A DNA stretch of 64,000 nucleotides from Spirochaetota bacterium (GTDB taxonomy: Bacteria > Spirochaetota > Spirochaetia > Treponematales > Rectinemataceae), in assembly GCA_029265255.1 (NCBI GenBank), contig JAJUJQ010000005.1, positions 1 through 64,000 of the forward strand. Reading direction: 5' to 3'. Shown piece after piece: positions 25,828-34,421 of the stretch. Each line of letters starts with the position of its first letter. Positions within the stretch are counted from its first letter, which is position 1. The notes under the pieces were generated by a model that made no database searches, was not told where the DNA came from, and worked only from the letters and a program-made list of their open reading frames with translations. The position numbers and the translations under genes were made by a program.

Positions 25828-26535
25828 ATGCTGAATCTTGAGCAGATCCGGGCGATAGAGGCGCGTGTTGAGAAGGCGGTGGAGCTTATCACAAGGCTCC
25901 GCACAGAAAACGCGGAGCTCGAAGCCAAGCTGGCCGATACCATGCGGTCGGAGGAGCTGCTCAGGAATCAGAATGCGGAGCTTGAACGTCGTCTCGCAGC
26001 CCATGCCCGTGTGGCGAACGAACAGAGCGCTCGTGCCGGTGAACTGGCAGAACGGCTCAAGGAAGCGGAAGAGAAGGCTGCGGCTGCCGAGCTCAGAGCC
26101 GTAGAAGCGGAAGAAAATGCTGCAACCGAGGCGCGCAAATCACGTGCTGCGGATGAGGAAATCGCCCGGTACCGGGAGCGCGCGCTTGCGGCGGAACGCC
26201 GCGTTGCTGAGCTTGAAGCGAGTGCGCACGAGCTGCTGGCGGAACAGGAACGTATTGAAAAAAGCCTGGCGCAGGCGCTTTCGAAGCTCGATTCTTTCGA
26301 GGACATGGTGCTCGAGATGTCGCTTGGACCTGGTACAGCGGCGCGACCCGAAGTGTCCGCAGCGCCAGCTAGGGTTCCCGGACCAGCCGTTTCGGCAAAC
26401 AGCGAGCAGATATTCGAAGCACCCGCTGATAGAGAGGGGGAGGACAAGGAGGAGGCTGCCGACATGTCCCCGTCGACGTCCAAGTCCGAAGAAGCCCCGT
26501 TTCGCGGAGGCGACCATGAGCTCGACATCTTCTGA
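25828..26535 (+). CDS. Coiled-coil protein, possible ZapB-like partner of ZapA
   Basis: 235 residues. Residues ~5-165 are an unbroken heptad-rich coiled coil, very high in Ala, Glu and Arg (for example AEKLKEAEEKAAAAELRAVE-like repeats). The tail (~170-235) is a disordered acidic/Pro linker ending GGDHELDIF. It is 12 nt after rplT and overlaps zapA by 20 nt. A division-associated coiled coil is suggested by the coupling to zapA. This is inference; I see no family motif. Confidence 0.65.
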   Translation: MLNLEQIRAIEARVEKAVELITRLRTENAELEAKLADTMRSEELLRNQNAELERRLAAHARVANEQSARAGELAERLKEAEEKAAAAELRAVEAEENAATEARKSRAADEEIARYRERALAAERRVAELEASAHELLAEQERIEKSLAQALSKLDSFEDMVLEMSLGPGTAARPEVSAAPARVPGPAVSANSEQIFEAPADREGEDKEEAADMSPSTSKSEEAPFRGGDHELDIF

Positions 26536-26866
26536 GCAGCATTTGCATTTCGAAATACTCGGACAATCATTTTCAATCAAAACTGACGAGAGTCCCGAGT
26601 ATATCCAGAATTTGGTTGGCGAGCTCAAGCAGCGCTATGCCATGATCTCTGGAAGGATGAACGTAGCCGATCCACTTCGGGTGGCCATACTGGCCGGGTT
26701 TTTCCTTCTGGATGAAAATAAAAAACGGCGAGCCCCGCTGGATTCGCAACCCAGCACGCATGCTGCGGCAGGAGGTGTTTCAGGAACGAAAGCTTCCGCG
26801 GCAGATGCGGATGAAGCACACATTCTCGAAGAACTCGATCGGCGGCTTGGAGAACTGGGGCTCTGA
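26516..26866 (+). CDS. zapA: Cell division protein ZapA
   Basis: 116 residues. HFEILGQSFSIKTDESPEYIQNLVGELKQRYAMIS is the ZapA globular head, followed by VADPLRVAILAGFFLLDE and a Ala/Ser-rich linker with a final helix (ILEELDRRLGEL). ZapA cross-links FtsZ filaments. ATG at 26516 lies inside the previous gene and has GGAGG 6 nt upstream, implying coupled translation with the coiled-coil protein. Confidence 0.8.
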   Translation: MSSTSSEQHLHFEILGQSFSIKTDESPEYIQNLVGELKQRYAMISGRMNVADPLRVAILAGFFLLDENKKRRAPLDSQPSTHAAAGGVSGTKASAADADEAHILEELDRRLGELGL

Positions 26867-26917
26867 CAGTGTCCCGCATGCTCCGAGCGCCTGAACCGTC
26901 ACATGAGGAGTCTGTCG

Positions 26918-27112
26918 ATGATAATGCCGCTTGAATCCTTAATTAATTACTCTGGTAACACCTACGAGCTGTGCGCGGCGATCGCGACACGAGCCTATCA
27001 GCTCGCGGTGCTGCGTACCCCTGAAGTGGAGAAAAACAACGGCAAGGTTGTCTCGATGGCCACCCAGGAAATTCTTGACAAGACAATTGGATACAAACTT
27101 ATCACTGCCTGA
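26918..27112 (+). CDS. rpoZ: RNA polymerase omega subunit
   Basis: 64 residues: MIMPLESLINYSGNTYELCAAIATRAYQLAV, then EKNNGKVVSMATQEILDKTIGY. This follows the omega pattern (ATRRARQL / NxKxVxxALxEI), in the divergent form seen in spirochaetes. AGGAG lies 7 nt before ATG 26918; ATG 26924 is an alternative. Omega stabilises the core enzyme by folding the beta-prime C-terminus. The miaA start lies inside its 3' end. Confidence 0.8.
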   Translation: MIMPLESLINYSGNTYELCAAIATRAYQLAVLRTPEVEKNNGKVVSMATQEILDKTIGYKLITA

Positions 27113-28061
27113 TGCGGTCATTCTTGCCGGTCCGACAGCCAGCGGGAAAACGGACCTCCTTGACGCACTCTTCGGAGCCGGGGCTTCCTTGTGGATTCCC
27201 CGGCTTCGTCGCATGTGGCGTACTGATCTGAATGGGGTGGAAGTCATCAGCGCCGATTCAATGCAGGCGTATCGCTTCATGGACATCGGAACCGCGAAAC
27301 CGGATAGCGCGCTGCGTGATCGGCTTCCCCACCATCTTATCGATATTAAAAACCCCGATGAACAGTATACGGCCGGCGAATTCGTCAATAAGGCCGATAT
27401 GCTGTGTCACGCACTCTCGGAACGAGGAATACTCCCCATTATCTGCGGCGGAACTGGTTTCTATATCATGAATTTCATCTGCGGTCTTCCTTCCGCGCCG
27501 CCGAGTGATCCAGCCATTCGCGCACAAGTCCAGGCGGATCTCGAAAAAAAAGGCCCGGAAGCGCTACGACAGGAACTAAGGAACGCCGATCCGAAGCTTG
27601 CAGAACGCATTGCGTACCGGGATATTTACCGACTTACGCGGGCCGTGGAGATTCTGAGAACCAGCGGCTTGCCTCCGAGTATCTATAGGCCAAGCAAAGA
27701 AATGCGTGCTGGAAAACGATTTTTGGTGATTGGTACGACGCGCCCGAGGCCGGTGCTCGAAGCGCGCATCCGCCTGAGGGTCGAACGCATGATGCAGGCG
27801 GGTTTGGCCGACGAGGTTTCGGGACTGCTCGCGCGAGGATATGGAGCAAAGTGTCCTGGTATGCAGGCGATAGGGTATCGGGAGTTCCTGGATCTGGCTG
27901 ACGCAGGCAAAGAAAAAATCGCCGAGGCTATCGCGCTGCATACCCGGCAGTATGCGAAGCGTCAAATGACGTTCTTCCGATCTCTCCCTGGCATTCAGTG
28001 GGTCGAACCTGAGCCGGAAGCCGTTTTTCGTGCGATTGCATCTGCGCAATGCTTCGCCTAG
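27075..28061 (+). CDS. miaA: tRNA dimethylallyltransferase
   Basis: MiaA adds the isopentenyl group to A37 of UNN-decoding tRNAs. P-loop GPTASGKTD, ISADSMQAYRFMDIGTAKP, HHLIDIKNPDEQYTAGEF, GGTGFYI and IGYREF are in order. The probable start is TTG at 27075, after AGGAA, overlapping rpoZ by 38 nt; no ATG occurs at the right distance. There are about 36 residues between the P-loop and the ISADS motif, longer than usual (insertion GASLWIPRLRRMWRTDLNG). Confidence 0.92.
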   Translation: MTRQLDTNLSLPDAVILAGPTASGKTDLLDALFGAGASLWIPRLRRMWRTDLNGVEVISADSMQAYRFMDIGTAKPDSALRDRLPHHLIDIKNPDEQYTAGEFVNKADMLCHALSERGILPIICGGTGFYIMNFICGLPSAPPSDPAIRAQVQADLEKKGPEALRQELRNADPKLAERIAYRDIYRLTRAVEILRTSGLPPSIYRPSKEMRAGKRFLVIGTTRPRPVLEARIRLRVERMMQAGLADEVSGLLARGYGAKCPGMQAIGYREFLDLADAGKEKIAEAIALHTRQYAKRQMTFFRSLPGIQWVEPEPEAVFRAIASAQCFA

Positions 28062-28085
28062 ACAGCCTCAGGCGGCTGCGCTATA

Positions 28086-28577
28086 GTGGCGCTGATGGAA
28101 ACGCCGCTCCTGATGACGCTGTTTTTTTCATTGCTTCCTATCTCCGAGCTCAGGGGAGCTATCCCTTACGCGGTCTCCCAGGGGATGCCGCTGATCCAGG
28201 CTGCCTTAATCTCGATAATCGCGAATATGTGCGTGCCTCTAATTGCCTTTCTCTTTCTTGGAAGCGTCCATGGATTGCTCTATCGAATTGCTCTGTATAG
28301 AAAATTTTTCGACAGAGTGGTCATGCGAGCCCGCACGAAGGTGCATGAGAGTATTGAGAAATACGGCTACTGGGGCTTGCTGTTTTTTGTGGCAGTACCT
28401 CTCCCTGTGACAGGCGCGTGGACCGGTGCGCTTGGGGCCTGGGTTCTTGGGCTGTCTTTCCGCAAGTCATTTTTTGCGATTGCGGGAGGGGTCGTGATCG
28501 CGGGTATCATCGTCAGTCTGCTTGTAGCGCTGTGGGGAGCTGGAGCGCAGACCATTTTCTTCAAAGCCTTCCGCTGA
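28086..28577 (+). CDS. Small membrane protein of the Sm_multidrug_ex (COG2426) family
   Basis: About 163 residues, four to five hydrophobic segments. SLLPISELRGAIPYAV near the start and AVPLPVTGAWTGALGAW in the middle are the paired conserved motifs of this family, annotated as putative small multidrug export although function is not established. The start is GTG 28086 or ATG 28095; no strong ribosome binding site. Last gene of the infC-miaA run. Confidence 0.8.
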   Translation: MALMETPLLMTLFFSLLPISELRGAIPYAVSQGMPLIQAALISIIANMCVPLIAFLFLGSVHGLLYRIALYRKFFDRVVMRARTKVHESIEKYGYWGLLFFVAVPLPVTGAWTGALGAWVLGLSFRKSFFAIAGGVVIAGIIVSLLVALWGAGAQTIFFKAFR

Positions 28578-28647
28578 TCCAGTGCGATTATCTTAAAACG
28601 AGGTTCTCGAGAAATACACGACAAACCCGGCATTGGAGAGAACGATC

Positions 28648-30684
28648 ATGAGCATCGACTTTAAGGCAGAACTCGATCCGGACCAACTTGTGGCCGTTAC
28701 AGCAACCGAAGGGCCGCTCCTCATCATCGCGGGGGCTGGTTCTGGCAAGACACGGGTAATTACCTATCGTATCGCGTACCTGCTCTCCCGAGGTGTACCA
28801 CAGGATGCCATTCTCGCGCTCACTTTCACGAACAAAGCGGCGCGTGAGATGATCGATCGGGCTCACACGTTGACCGGGCTTCCGCTCAGAAATCTGATGG
28901 TGTCTACCTTCCATTCATTCGGCGCTTGGGTGCTGCGCCACGAAGCTGCCGCAACCGGCCTGCGACCGAATTTCAGCATTTATGATGAACTGGACCAGGT
29001 TCATGCGATACGTGAGTGCGCGAGGGAAATGGGGCTGGCCATTGAGCAGCTCGATGTGGCTGCCCTTGCGCAAAGTTTCTCTGCCATTAGAGCGGGTTTC
29101 GGAAGCATGGATGACCTTACCCCCCGGGAACGCGAGCTCTATGATCTCTACCGCAGGACGCTCCGAATCTACAATGCTGTAGACTTTGACGATCTTATCG
29201 CAATGCCGCTCGAATTGTTCCGTCACACCCCCGCGATCAGAAACAAATATCGAGCCCGGTTCCGCTATGTCATGATCGATGAATTCCAGGACACCTCATT
29301 GCAGCAATATGAATTAATCCGCGAGATCGAAAGTGGAAACATCTGTGTGGTGGGAGACGACGATCAGTCGATTTATTCGTGGAGAGGTGCGGACTATCGC
29401 AATATGGAGCGATTCGAAGCCGATCATCCAGGCCTTGTGGAAATCAAGCTTGAACGGAATTATCGTTCGACCGGAAGTATCCTCAGCGCCGCGAACACTG
29501 TTATTGCACACAACCGCAAACGGAAACAGAAACAATTGTGGTCGCCTCTTGGCAAAACTGGAACGCCGATACATCTCAGTTCCGCTAAGAATGAGGAAGA
29601 GGAAGCAGCGCGCATCGTGACCCGCATGAAGGAATTACGGTTCCGCGATCATGCTGGCTGGGAGGATTTTGGCATTTTGGTCAGAACCAATGCGTTGGCA
29701 GACTGTATTGAGAACGAGCTCGTTGAGCACAACATTCCCTACCGCGTCGCGGGTGGCCCTTCCTTCTATCAGCGCAGAGAGATCAGGGACATTGTCGCCT
29801 ATCTAAGGGCGGTTGCAAATCCTGATGACGACGTGTCGGTGCTTAGAATCATCAATGTGCCGAGACGGGGAATCGGACGAGCAACCATAGAGCATCTTTC
29901 ACACCACGCAAAATCAAATCACTGTTCACTCCATGCCAGTGTCCAGAGCCTCTCGCGTGCCGACGTGTCGTTGTCGCATCAGGAGGCATCGGTTATTCGC
30001 GGGCTTGCAGAATCCGTTTCCTTTTTCGAATACCTTGCGATGTTGAGAGAAGGGCTGCTCCATGGCAGGCTTACCGTCTCCTCTGCGATACGTGCCATCG
30101 TCCAGGATATCGGTTATTGGCAGTATCTTCTTGAAGAACATAAGAAAAATGAGAAAGCCGCGGTCTGGAAATACAGGAATCTCGAACTGCTCGCTTCTTC
30201 TGCGGAACGTTGGGAAAAGGATCCGGATACCTTGGATCGAAGCATTTTCGCCTGGTTAGCACGCATTTCGCTTACGGTCCGCGATGATGCTCATGAAGAG
30301 GAAGGAAGAGTCAGTCTTCTGACTATTCACGCGGCCAAAGGCCTCGAGTTCGAATATGTTTTCATTCCCGGTTGTGAACATGGCATTATTCCACACGCGC
30401 GTGCGCTTGAGGAGTCCGAAGGAGATATCGAAGAGGAACGTCGTTTATTCTATGTAGCGGTGACTCGGGCCCGAAAGGAGTTGTATCTAAGCCGGGCATT
30501 GCGCCGACATCGTTCCGGAAGCGAAAAAGAGAGCGCGCCATCACCATTTCTTGACGAATTGCCGAAGGATCTTGTTGTGGATATGGATGTGGAGGCTGCA
30601 AAGGAAGAATCGGACGAAGAAGCGCTTAAGAGCGACTTTTTCAATCGGATGCGGCAGCGGCTTGGCGCCATGACGCGAGACTGA
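28648..30684 (+). CDS. UvrD/PcrA-type superfamily 1 DNA helicase
   Basis: 678 residues. Motif I is AGAGSGKTRVI (~residue 30), Ia ALTFTNKAAREM, II MIDEFQDTSLQQ, III VGDDDQSIYSWRGAD, IV LERNYRST, V LTIHAAKGLEFEYVFIPG and VI RRLFYVAVTRARKEL. 3'-5' helicase for repair or for clearing replication forks. ATG 28648 follows GGAGAG. It is shorter at the C-terminus than UvrD of enterobacteria. The 3' end overlaps the convergent methyltransferase gene by 44 nt. Confidence 0.9.
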   Translation: MSIDFKAELDPDQLVAVTATEGPLLIIAGAGSGKTRVITYRIAYLLSRGVPQDAILALTFTNKAAREMIDRAHTLTGLPLRNLMVSTFHSFGAWVLRHEAAATGLRPNFSIYDELDQVHAIRECAREMGLAIEQLDVAALAQSFSAIRAGFGSMDDLTPRERELYDLYRRTLRIYNAVDFDDLIAMPLELFRHTPAIRNKYRARFRYVMIDEFQDTSLQQYELIREIESGNICVVGDDDQSIYSWRGADYRNMERFEADHPGLVEIKLERNYRSTGSILSAANTVIAHNRKRKQKQLWSPLGKTGTPIHLSSAKNEEEEAARIVTRMKELRFRDHAGWEDFGILVRTNALADCIENELVEHNIPYRVAGGPSFYQRREIRDIVAYLRAVANPDDDVSVLRIINVPRRGIGRATIEHLSHHAKSNHCSLHASVQSLSRADVSLSHQEASVIRGLAESVSFFEYLAMLREGLLHGRLTVSSAIRAIVQDIGYWQYLLEEHKKNEKAAVWKYRNLELLASSAERWEKDPDTLDRSIFAWLARISLTVRDDAHEEEGRVSLLTIHAAKGLEFEYVFIPGCEHGIIPHARALEESEGDIEEERRLFYVAVTRARKELYLSRALRRHRSGSEKESAPSPFLDELPKDLVVDMDVEAAKEESDEEALKSDFFNRMRQRLGAMTRD

Positions 30685-31606
30685 TCCATGTCAATTCATG
30701 CCGGTTGTGCCACAGGTGCACGACTTTCGAGCCTGGTACGCGGGCAAATCGGAGCGTGGTAGCGCGATCGTATCGCGTGCCTTGCATTTTGATCGTGCAG
30801 ATATAATGACGAGCCAAGCCCGATTCCAGCCACTTCTCAATCCAGTTCCAGAGCGCCTCAGGATAGCAGATAACATCTGAGCACAACCAATCGACCGGAC
30901 CAACCTCCTTAGGTGTGAGGGTAAACGCGTCGTGCTTCAGCCAACGGACGCCAGGCATGGCGGCAATGCGAGGTGCCAGAGGCGCTCGGTCCACCGAAAG
31001 GACTTCCGCCCCCAGCGATGCGAGCGCCCAAGTCCAGCCTCCAGGGCTTGCGCCGGCATCAAATGCTCGCTCTCCGGCATGAGGTAGCGTGCCCGCAAGC
31101 ACCAGGGCTTCCCATAGCTTGCGGTATGCGCGGGAGGGCGGATCATCGCGATTCTCCTGGAATTCAAACGCGCCTCCAGGGAAAGGACTTGAACACCTTG
31201 CCGATCCAAGAAGGAGGTGTTGGTCCAGTAAGGTAAAGGCACCCATGGGAGCGTTCGGTATGGTAAAAGGGAATGGTTTGGGCTTTGTGGGAACATGTGG
31301 GAGCTTTTCTGCGATAAGTGAGGTTCGACGAACATGGTGTGTGTAGCAGGGGCTCCAGTTGCGCTGTATGGCCCTTAAGGCACGCGCCGCGTCGGAAATC
31401 GAATCAATTTCGAGGAGAAATGGTTCGAGCCAGACGTTCCGTGTCCAGAATACGGGGTGCTCATTGAGATTAAAAGGAAGCGGTCCCTTTCTGTTCCATG
31501 CGCTTATCAGCGAACCATCGATCCGGGTAATCTCTGGTATTTCTTCTTTTAGATGGTGCAGAAAGCCATCTGCTGCATGGAACACATAGCCACTGAGGAA
31601 TTCCAC
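30641..31606 (-). CDS. RlmM-like 23S rRNA 2'-O-ribose methyltransferase (FtsJ domain)
   Basis: About 322 residues. The C-terminal Rossmann domain has the SAM motif AFDAGASPGGWTWALASLG, VLSVDRAPL, DWLCSDVICYPE (catalytic Asp) and ICTIKMQGTRYD (catalytic Lys), the K-D-K-E layout of FtsJ/RlmM methyltransferases. The N-terminal ~150 residues are likely the rRNA-binding part. The start is uncertain: GTG 31606 (MEFLSGYVFHAADGF) or TTG 31642. Confidence 0.8.
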   Translation of the reverse strand: MEFLSGYVFHAADGFLHHLKEEIPEITRIDGSLISAWNRKGPLPFNLNEHPVFWTRNVWLEPFLLEIDSISDAARALRAIQRNWSPCYTHHVRRTSLIAEKLPHVPTKPKPFPFTIPNAPMGAFTLLDQHLLLGSARCSSPFPGGAFEFQENRDDPPSRAYRKLWEALVLAGTLPHAGERAFDAGASPGGWTWALASLGAEVLSVDRAPLAPRIAAMPGVRWLKHDAFTLTPKEVGPVDWLCSDVICYPEALWNWIEKWLESGLARHYICTIKMQGTRYDRATTLRFARVPGSKVVHLWHNRHELTWISLASWRQAAAASD

Positions 31607-31747
31607 GCCTGCATCATGTCGGAAATGTCGAGAACAGGTCAACCATCTTGCACCATCAGGTAGGCGTGCGCTGTACTGCGGTTCGGTCTGCTGGTAGAAT
31701 GACCTTGCGGCCCATGCCGTATATCACGACCCGGATTGGTGGATGGC

Positions 31748-33001
31748 ATGCCTGACATTTCTTTACTGAACGCATTGGTGAATCGGTTCGATGTCGTGGT
31801 GCGGGACCCCGTGTGGGGGGATGTGCACATGGATGCGTCTCTCCATGCCCTATTTCAGTCTCGTTCCTTCATGGTGCTTGATCGGATCAGACAGCTTGGC
31901 CCCGTCGCGCTGGTTTATCCCGGAGCGACCCACAGCCGCAAAGCTCATAGTCTAGGCGTATACCATATCGCGCGGCGCATGGCGCTTGCGCTGGTGGAAA
32001 AGGGCGAGATCGATTTTGTGTCACCTCAAGGACTCAGGTCATTTCTTGTAGCAGCTCTGTGTCATGATATCGGGCATTTCCCCTATGCTCATTCTCTGAA
32101 AGAACTGCCGCTGGTCCGACATGAGACGCTTGCGGGCGACATGATCGTTTCCGAACCGCTGCGCTCTTTTGTGGAAGCGTGTGGAGCTGACCCGGAGCAG
32201 ACAGCAGCGATTATTGATCCAAATCGTTCTGTCGGCGAAAACCGGGAAACAATGCTGTTCCGATCCTTTCTTTCGGGCGTGCTCGACCCGGACAAAATCG
32301 ATTATCTTACCAGGGATGCATTCTATTGCGGTGTGCCGTATGGCATTCAGGATGCAGACTACATCATGCGCCGACTGGTCGTTCACGACGACCGGCTGGC
32401 TATCAGCCAAAGGGGTGAAATGAGCATCGAAGCGATTATTTTCGCGAAGTACCAGATGTACCGTGCGGTATACTGGCATCCTGTAGTACGCGCGGCAACG
32501 GCGATGGTCAGAAAGGCAGTGCATCTGGCGCTGGAAGAAGGGGTGCTGAAACCAGCCAGTCTATATGGTATCGATGATTTGAGCTTCGGTCGCCTGGTAT
32601 CACACCAGAAATTCGCGCCCTTCCGCTTGATCCGCGAAGCGGAGGAAAAGCACATATTCAGGCTTGCCGCAGAACATTGCTTCAATCCGGATAACCCAGT
32701 CCATGCCGATCTGCTGGACATCAGAAAGCGGGTTGATGCCGAGACAACGCTCGCTCAGGCGGCCGGAATTTCCGATATCGATGTTGTGATCGACATTCCG
32801 GAACGCATCAACCTGGAGACGGATCTCATGGTAAAAACCGACGACGGATTCGAACCCTTCGAGCGCCGTTCCACATTATTCCAGCCTGAAATAATACAGA
32901 AGATTTCCGGCATGCTCAGAACGGTTCGGGTATATATTCGCCCGCAGAGCGCCACGGATCAGAATAATATTCCTGCGCTTGTTCAGGCACTTCTCGAGTA
33001 A
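31748..33001 (+). CDS. HD-domain phosphohydrolase, dGTPase/SAMHD1-like
   Basis: 417 residues. Metal-binding HD signature: GATHSRKAHSLGVYHIA, then LVAALCHDIGHFPYAHSLE-type CHDIGHFPYAHS, and the later Asp in SGVLDPDKIDYLTRDAFYCG. This layout belongs to the YdhJ/SAMHD1-like group that hydrolyses dNTPs or other nucleotides; the substrate is not proven. GGTGG precedes ATG 31748. Confidence 0.85.
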   Translation: MPDISLLNALVNRFDVVVRDPVWGDVHMDASLHALFQSRSFMVLDRIRQLGPVALVYPGATHSRKAHSLGVYHIARRMALALVEKGEIDFVSPQGLRSFLVAALCHDIGHFPYAHSLKELPLVRHETLAGDMIVSEPLRSFVEACGADPEQTAAIIDPNRSVGENRETMLFRSFLSGVLDPDKIDYLTRDAFYCGVPYGIQDADYIMRRLVVHDDRLAISQRGEMSIEAIIFAKYQMYRAVYWHPVVRAATAMVRKAVHLALEEGVLKPASLYGIDDLSFGRLVSHQKFAPFRLIREAEEKHIFRLAAEHCFNPDNPVHADLLDIRKRVDAETTLAQAAGISDIDVVIDIPERINLETDLMVKTDDGFEPFERRSTLFQPEIIQKISGMLRTVRVYIRPQSATDQNNIPALVQALLE

Positions 33002-33010
33002 GAGACAGTG

Positions 33011-33757
33011 ATGCCAGCGTTTTCGTGTTCTGCAGAATTAATGGCAGCGCTTTCTGGCCGGAGAGCGCCATGGCTCGAGCGCGTATTGCGAAAGGTTGAG
33101 GCCGTCAATTCGCGCTATAGACTCTATGGGCCGGATGACCCGGTTCTGGTGGGGATTTCCGGTGGAAAGGATTCGCTGGCTCTCTTGGCGCTTCTCGTGC
33201 TTCAAGGGCGCGGGCGACGTTCTCTGTACGCCTGTCTGGTTGATAATGAGCGTATGCGCATGCCGCCTGAGGCGCTAATCAGCATTGCTGAGATGTGCGC
33301 CTCGTTGGAAGTGCCGTTTTCGGTGCGTACCGTGAACATAGGTGCTGAACAGGGCTGCTTCCTGTGCGCGCGAGCGCGGCGCAAAGCTCTTGCAGAAGAA
33401 GCAGCTGCCAGAGGAGTCCGCCGTATCGCCCTTGGGCATTCCATGACCGATGCCGCCCAGACCGTACTGCTCAATCTTGCGCAAAAAGGAAGGCTCGAAG
33501 GTCTCGATCCGATACGATGGTACTTTAATAACGCTTTCGCGATCGTGAGGCCATTGCTGTTCTGTGATGAAACTGATACACGGCGTGTTGCCGCCCGGTT
33601 TGGGTTGCCGGTATATCCTTCGCCTTGCCTGCTCGCCGGAACAACAGCGCGCGCAAAAGCGGCTATTGCCCTCGAGCATCTGCGGAGGGTAGACCGGAAC
33701 ACGACAGCGCACATCGCTGGCACACCCATTCAAGAACCTCCGTGCGCAAGCCGATAA
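33011..33757 (+). CDS. TtcA-like tRNA thiolase (PP-loop ATPase)
   Basis: 248 residues. PP-loop GISGGKDSLALLALLV (~residue 47), a CXXC pair in GCFLCARARR (~116) and a third Cys in YPSPCLLAG match the [4Fe-4S]-dependent TtcA group that makes 2-thiocytidine at tRNA position 32. LGHSMTDAAQTVLLNLAQKG replaces the usual GHHxDD segment. Start ATG 33011, or GTG one codon earlier, overlaps a weak GAGACAG site. Confidence 0.8.
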   Translation: MPAFSCSAELMAALSGRRAPWLERVLRKVEAVNSRYRLYGPDDPVLVGISGGKDSLALLALLVLQGRGRRSLYACLVDNERMRMPPEALISIAEMCASLEVPFSVRTVNIGAEQGCFLCARARRKALAEEAAARGVRRIALGHSMTDAAQTVLLNLAQKGRLEGLDPIRWYFNNAFAIVRPLLFCDETDTRRVAARFGLPVYPSPCLLAGTTARAKAAIALEHLRRVDRNTTAHIAGTPIQEPPCASR

Positions 33758-33825
33758 TACAGACGGTGTCACTAAAACGCGTGCGGTATTAATCTTCGGT
33801 TTCTTCCCGTCATCTCTCACATGTC

Positions 33826-33841
33826 CTATACATTTGTATAG
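33826..33841. repeat. Inverted repeat upstream of the mraZ promoter
   Basis: CTATAC and GTATAG arms around ATTT, 52 nt before the -35 hexamer of mraZ. It could be an operator; no protein can be assigned. Confidence 0.3.
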
Positions 33842-33892
33842 ATAAACTCCCATTCTTTTTATTTTCTGTCGATTCTTTTTCCACAACTTTCG

Positions 33893-33920
33893 TTGACAAT
33901 GCCATTCTGTGGCTTAAAAT
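33893..33920 (+). promoter_or_regulatory. Promoter of the division/cell wall cluster
   Basis: A consensus TTGACA (33893-33898), 16-nt spacer and TAAAAT (33915-33920) place transcription start near 33927, right at the MraZ boxes. Confidence 0.75.
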
Positions 33921-33929
33921 GATACATGA

Positions 33930-33964
33930 GTGGGAAATAGTGGGAAATTGTAGGAAAAGGTGGA
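33930..33964 (+). promoter_or_regulatory. MraZ operator: four box repeats at 10-nt spacing
   Basis: GTGGG (33930), GTGGG (33940), GTAGG (33950) and GTGGA (33960), each separated by 5 A-rich bases, run from the transcription start to 2 nt before the mraZ ATG. MraZ binds TGGG(A/N)-type direct repeats with this period on one DNA face, so autoregulation is expected. The last two boxes are degenerate and double as the ribosome binding site region. Confidence 0.8.
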
Positions 33965-33965
33965 A

Positions 33966-34409
33966 ATGAAACTGTTGACTGGTGAGTTCAGGAACATGCT
34001 CGATGAGAAGGGGAGGCTCTCGCTTCCCGCAAAGCTGCGTGCGGACCTTCCCTCGAGCCTGGTTCTGACTCAGGGGGTCGATGCCTGTCTCTGGCTTTTC
34101 GCTCCTGAAGAGTGGGAAGTGCTTTCTCGCAAAATCATGGAGTCGACCAGCCTGTTTCAACAACGCTCACGGCTGATCCAGAGGAGAATTATTGCTCCGG
34201 CTCAGGAAGTCGAGGTTGACAAGCTTGGCCGCATATCCATTCCCCAGAGTCTGCGCGAATGGGCTGGCTTGTCGAAAGAGTGCATCATTCTCGGTATTTC
34301 CCGCTATATCGAGATCTGGGACGCAACACGCTACCAGCAGTATCTTGCCGAAAACCAGGACGAATTCCTTGCCGCCGCAGAAGATCTTGGCGGTCTTACC
34401 CTTTCGTAA
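33966..34409 (+). CDS. mraZ: Transcriptional regulator MraZ
   Basis: 147 residues with two AbrB-like swapped-hairpin repeats: GEFRNMLDEKGRLSLPAKLR (~6-25) and EVEVDKLGRISIPQSLREWAG (~78-98). It represses the division cluster by binding the boxes just upstream. ATG 33966 (MKLLTGEF) is preferred; GTG 33960 is in frame two codons earlier. Confidence 0.93.
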   Translation: MKLLTGEFRNMLDEKGRLSLPAKLRADLPSSLVLTQGVDACLWLFAPEEWEVLSRKIMESTSLFQQRSRLIQRRIIAPAQEVEVDKLGRISIPQSLREWAGLSKECIILGISRYIEIWDATRYQQYLAENQDEFLAAAEDLGGLTLS

Positions 34410-34421
34410 GGAGATGGCGCC

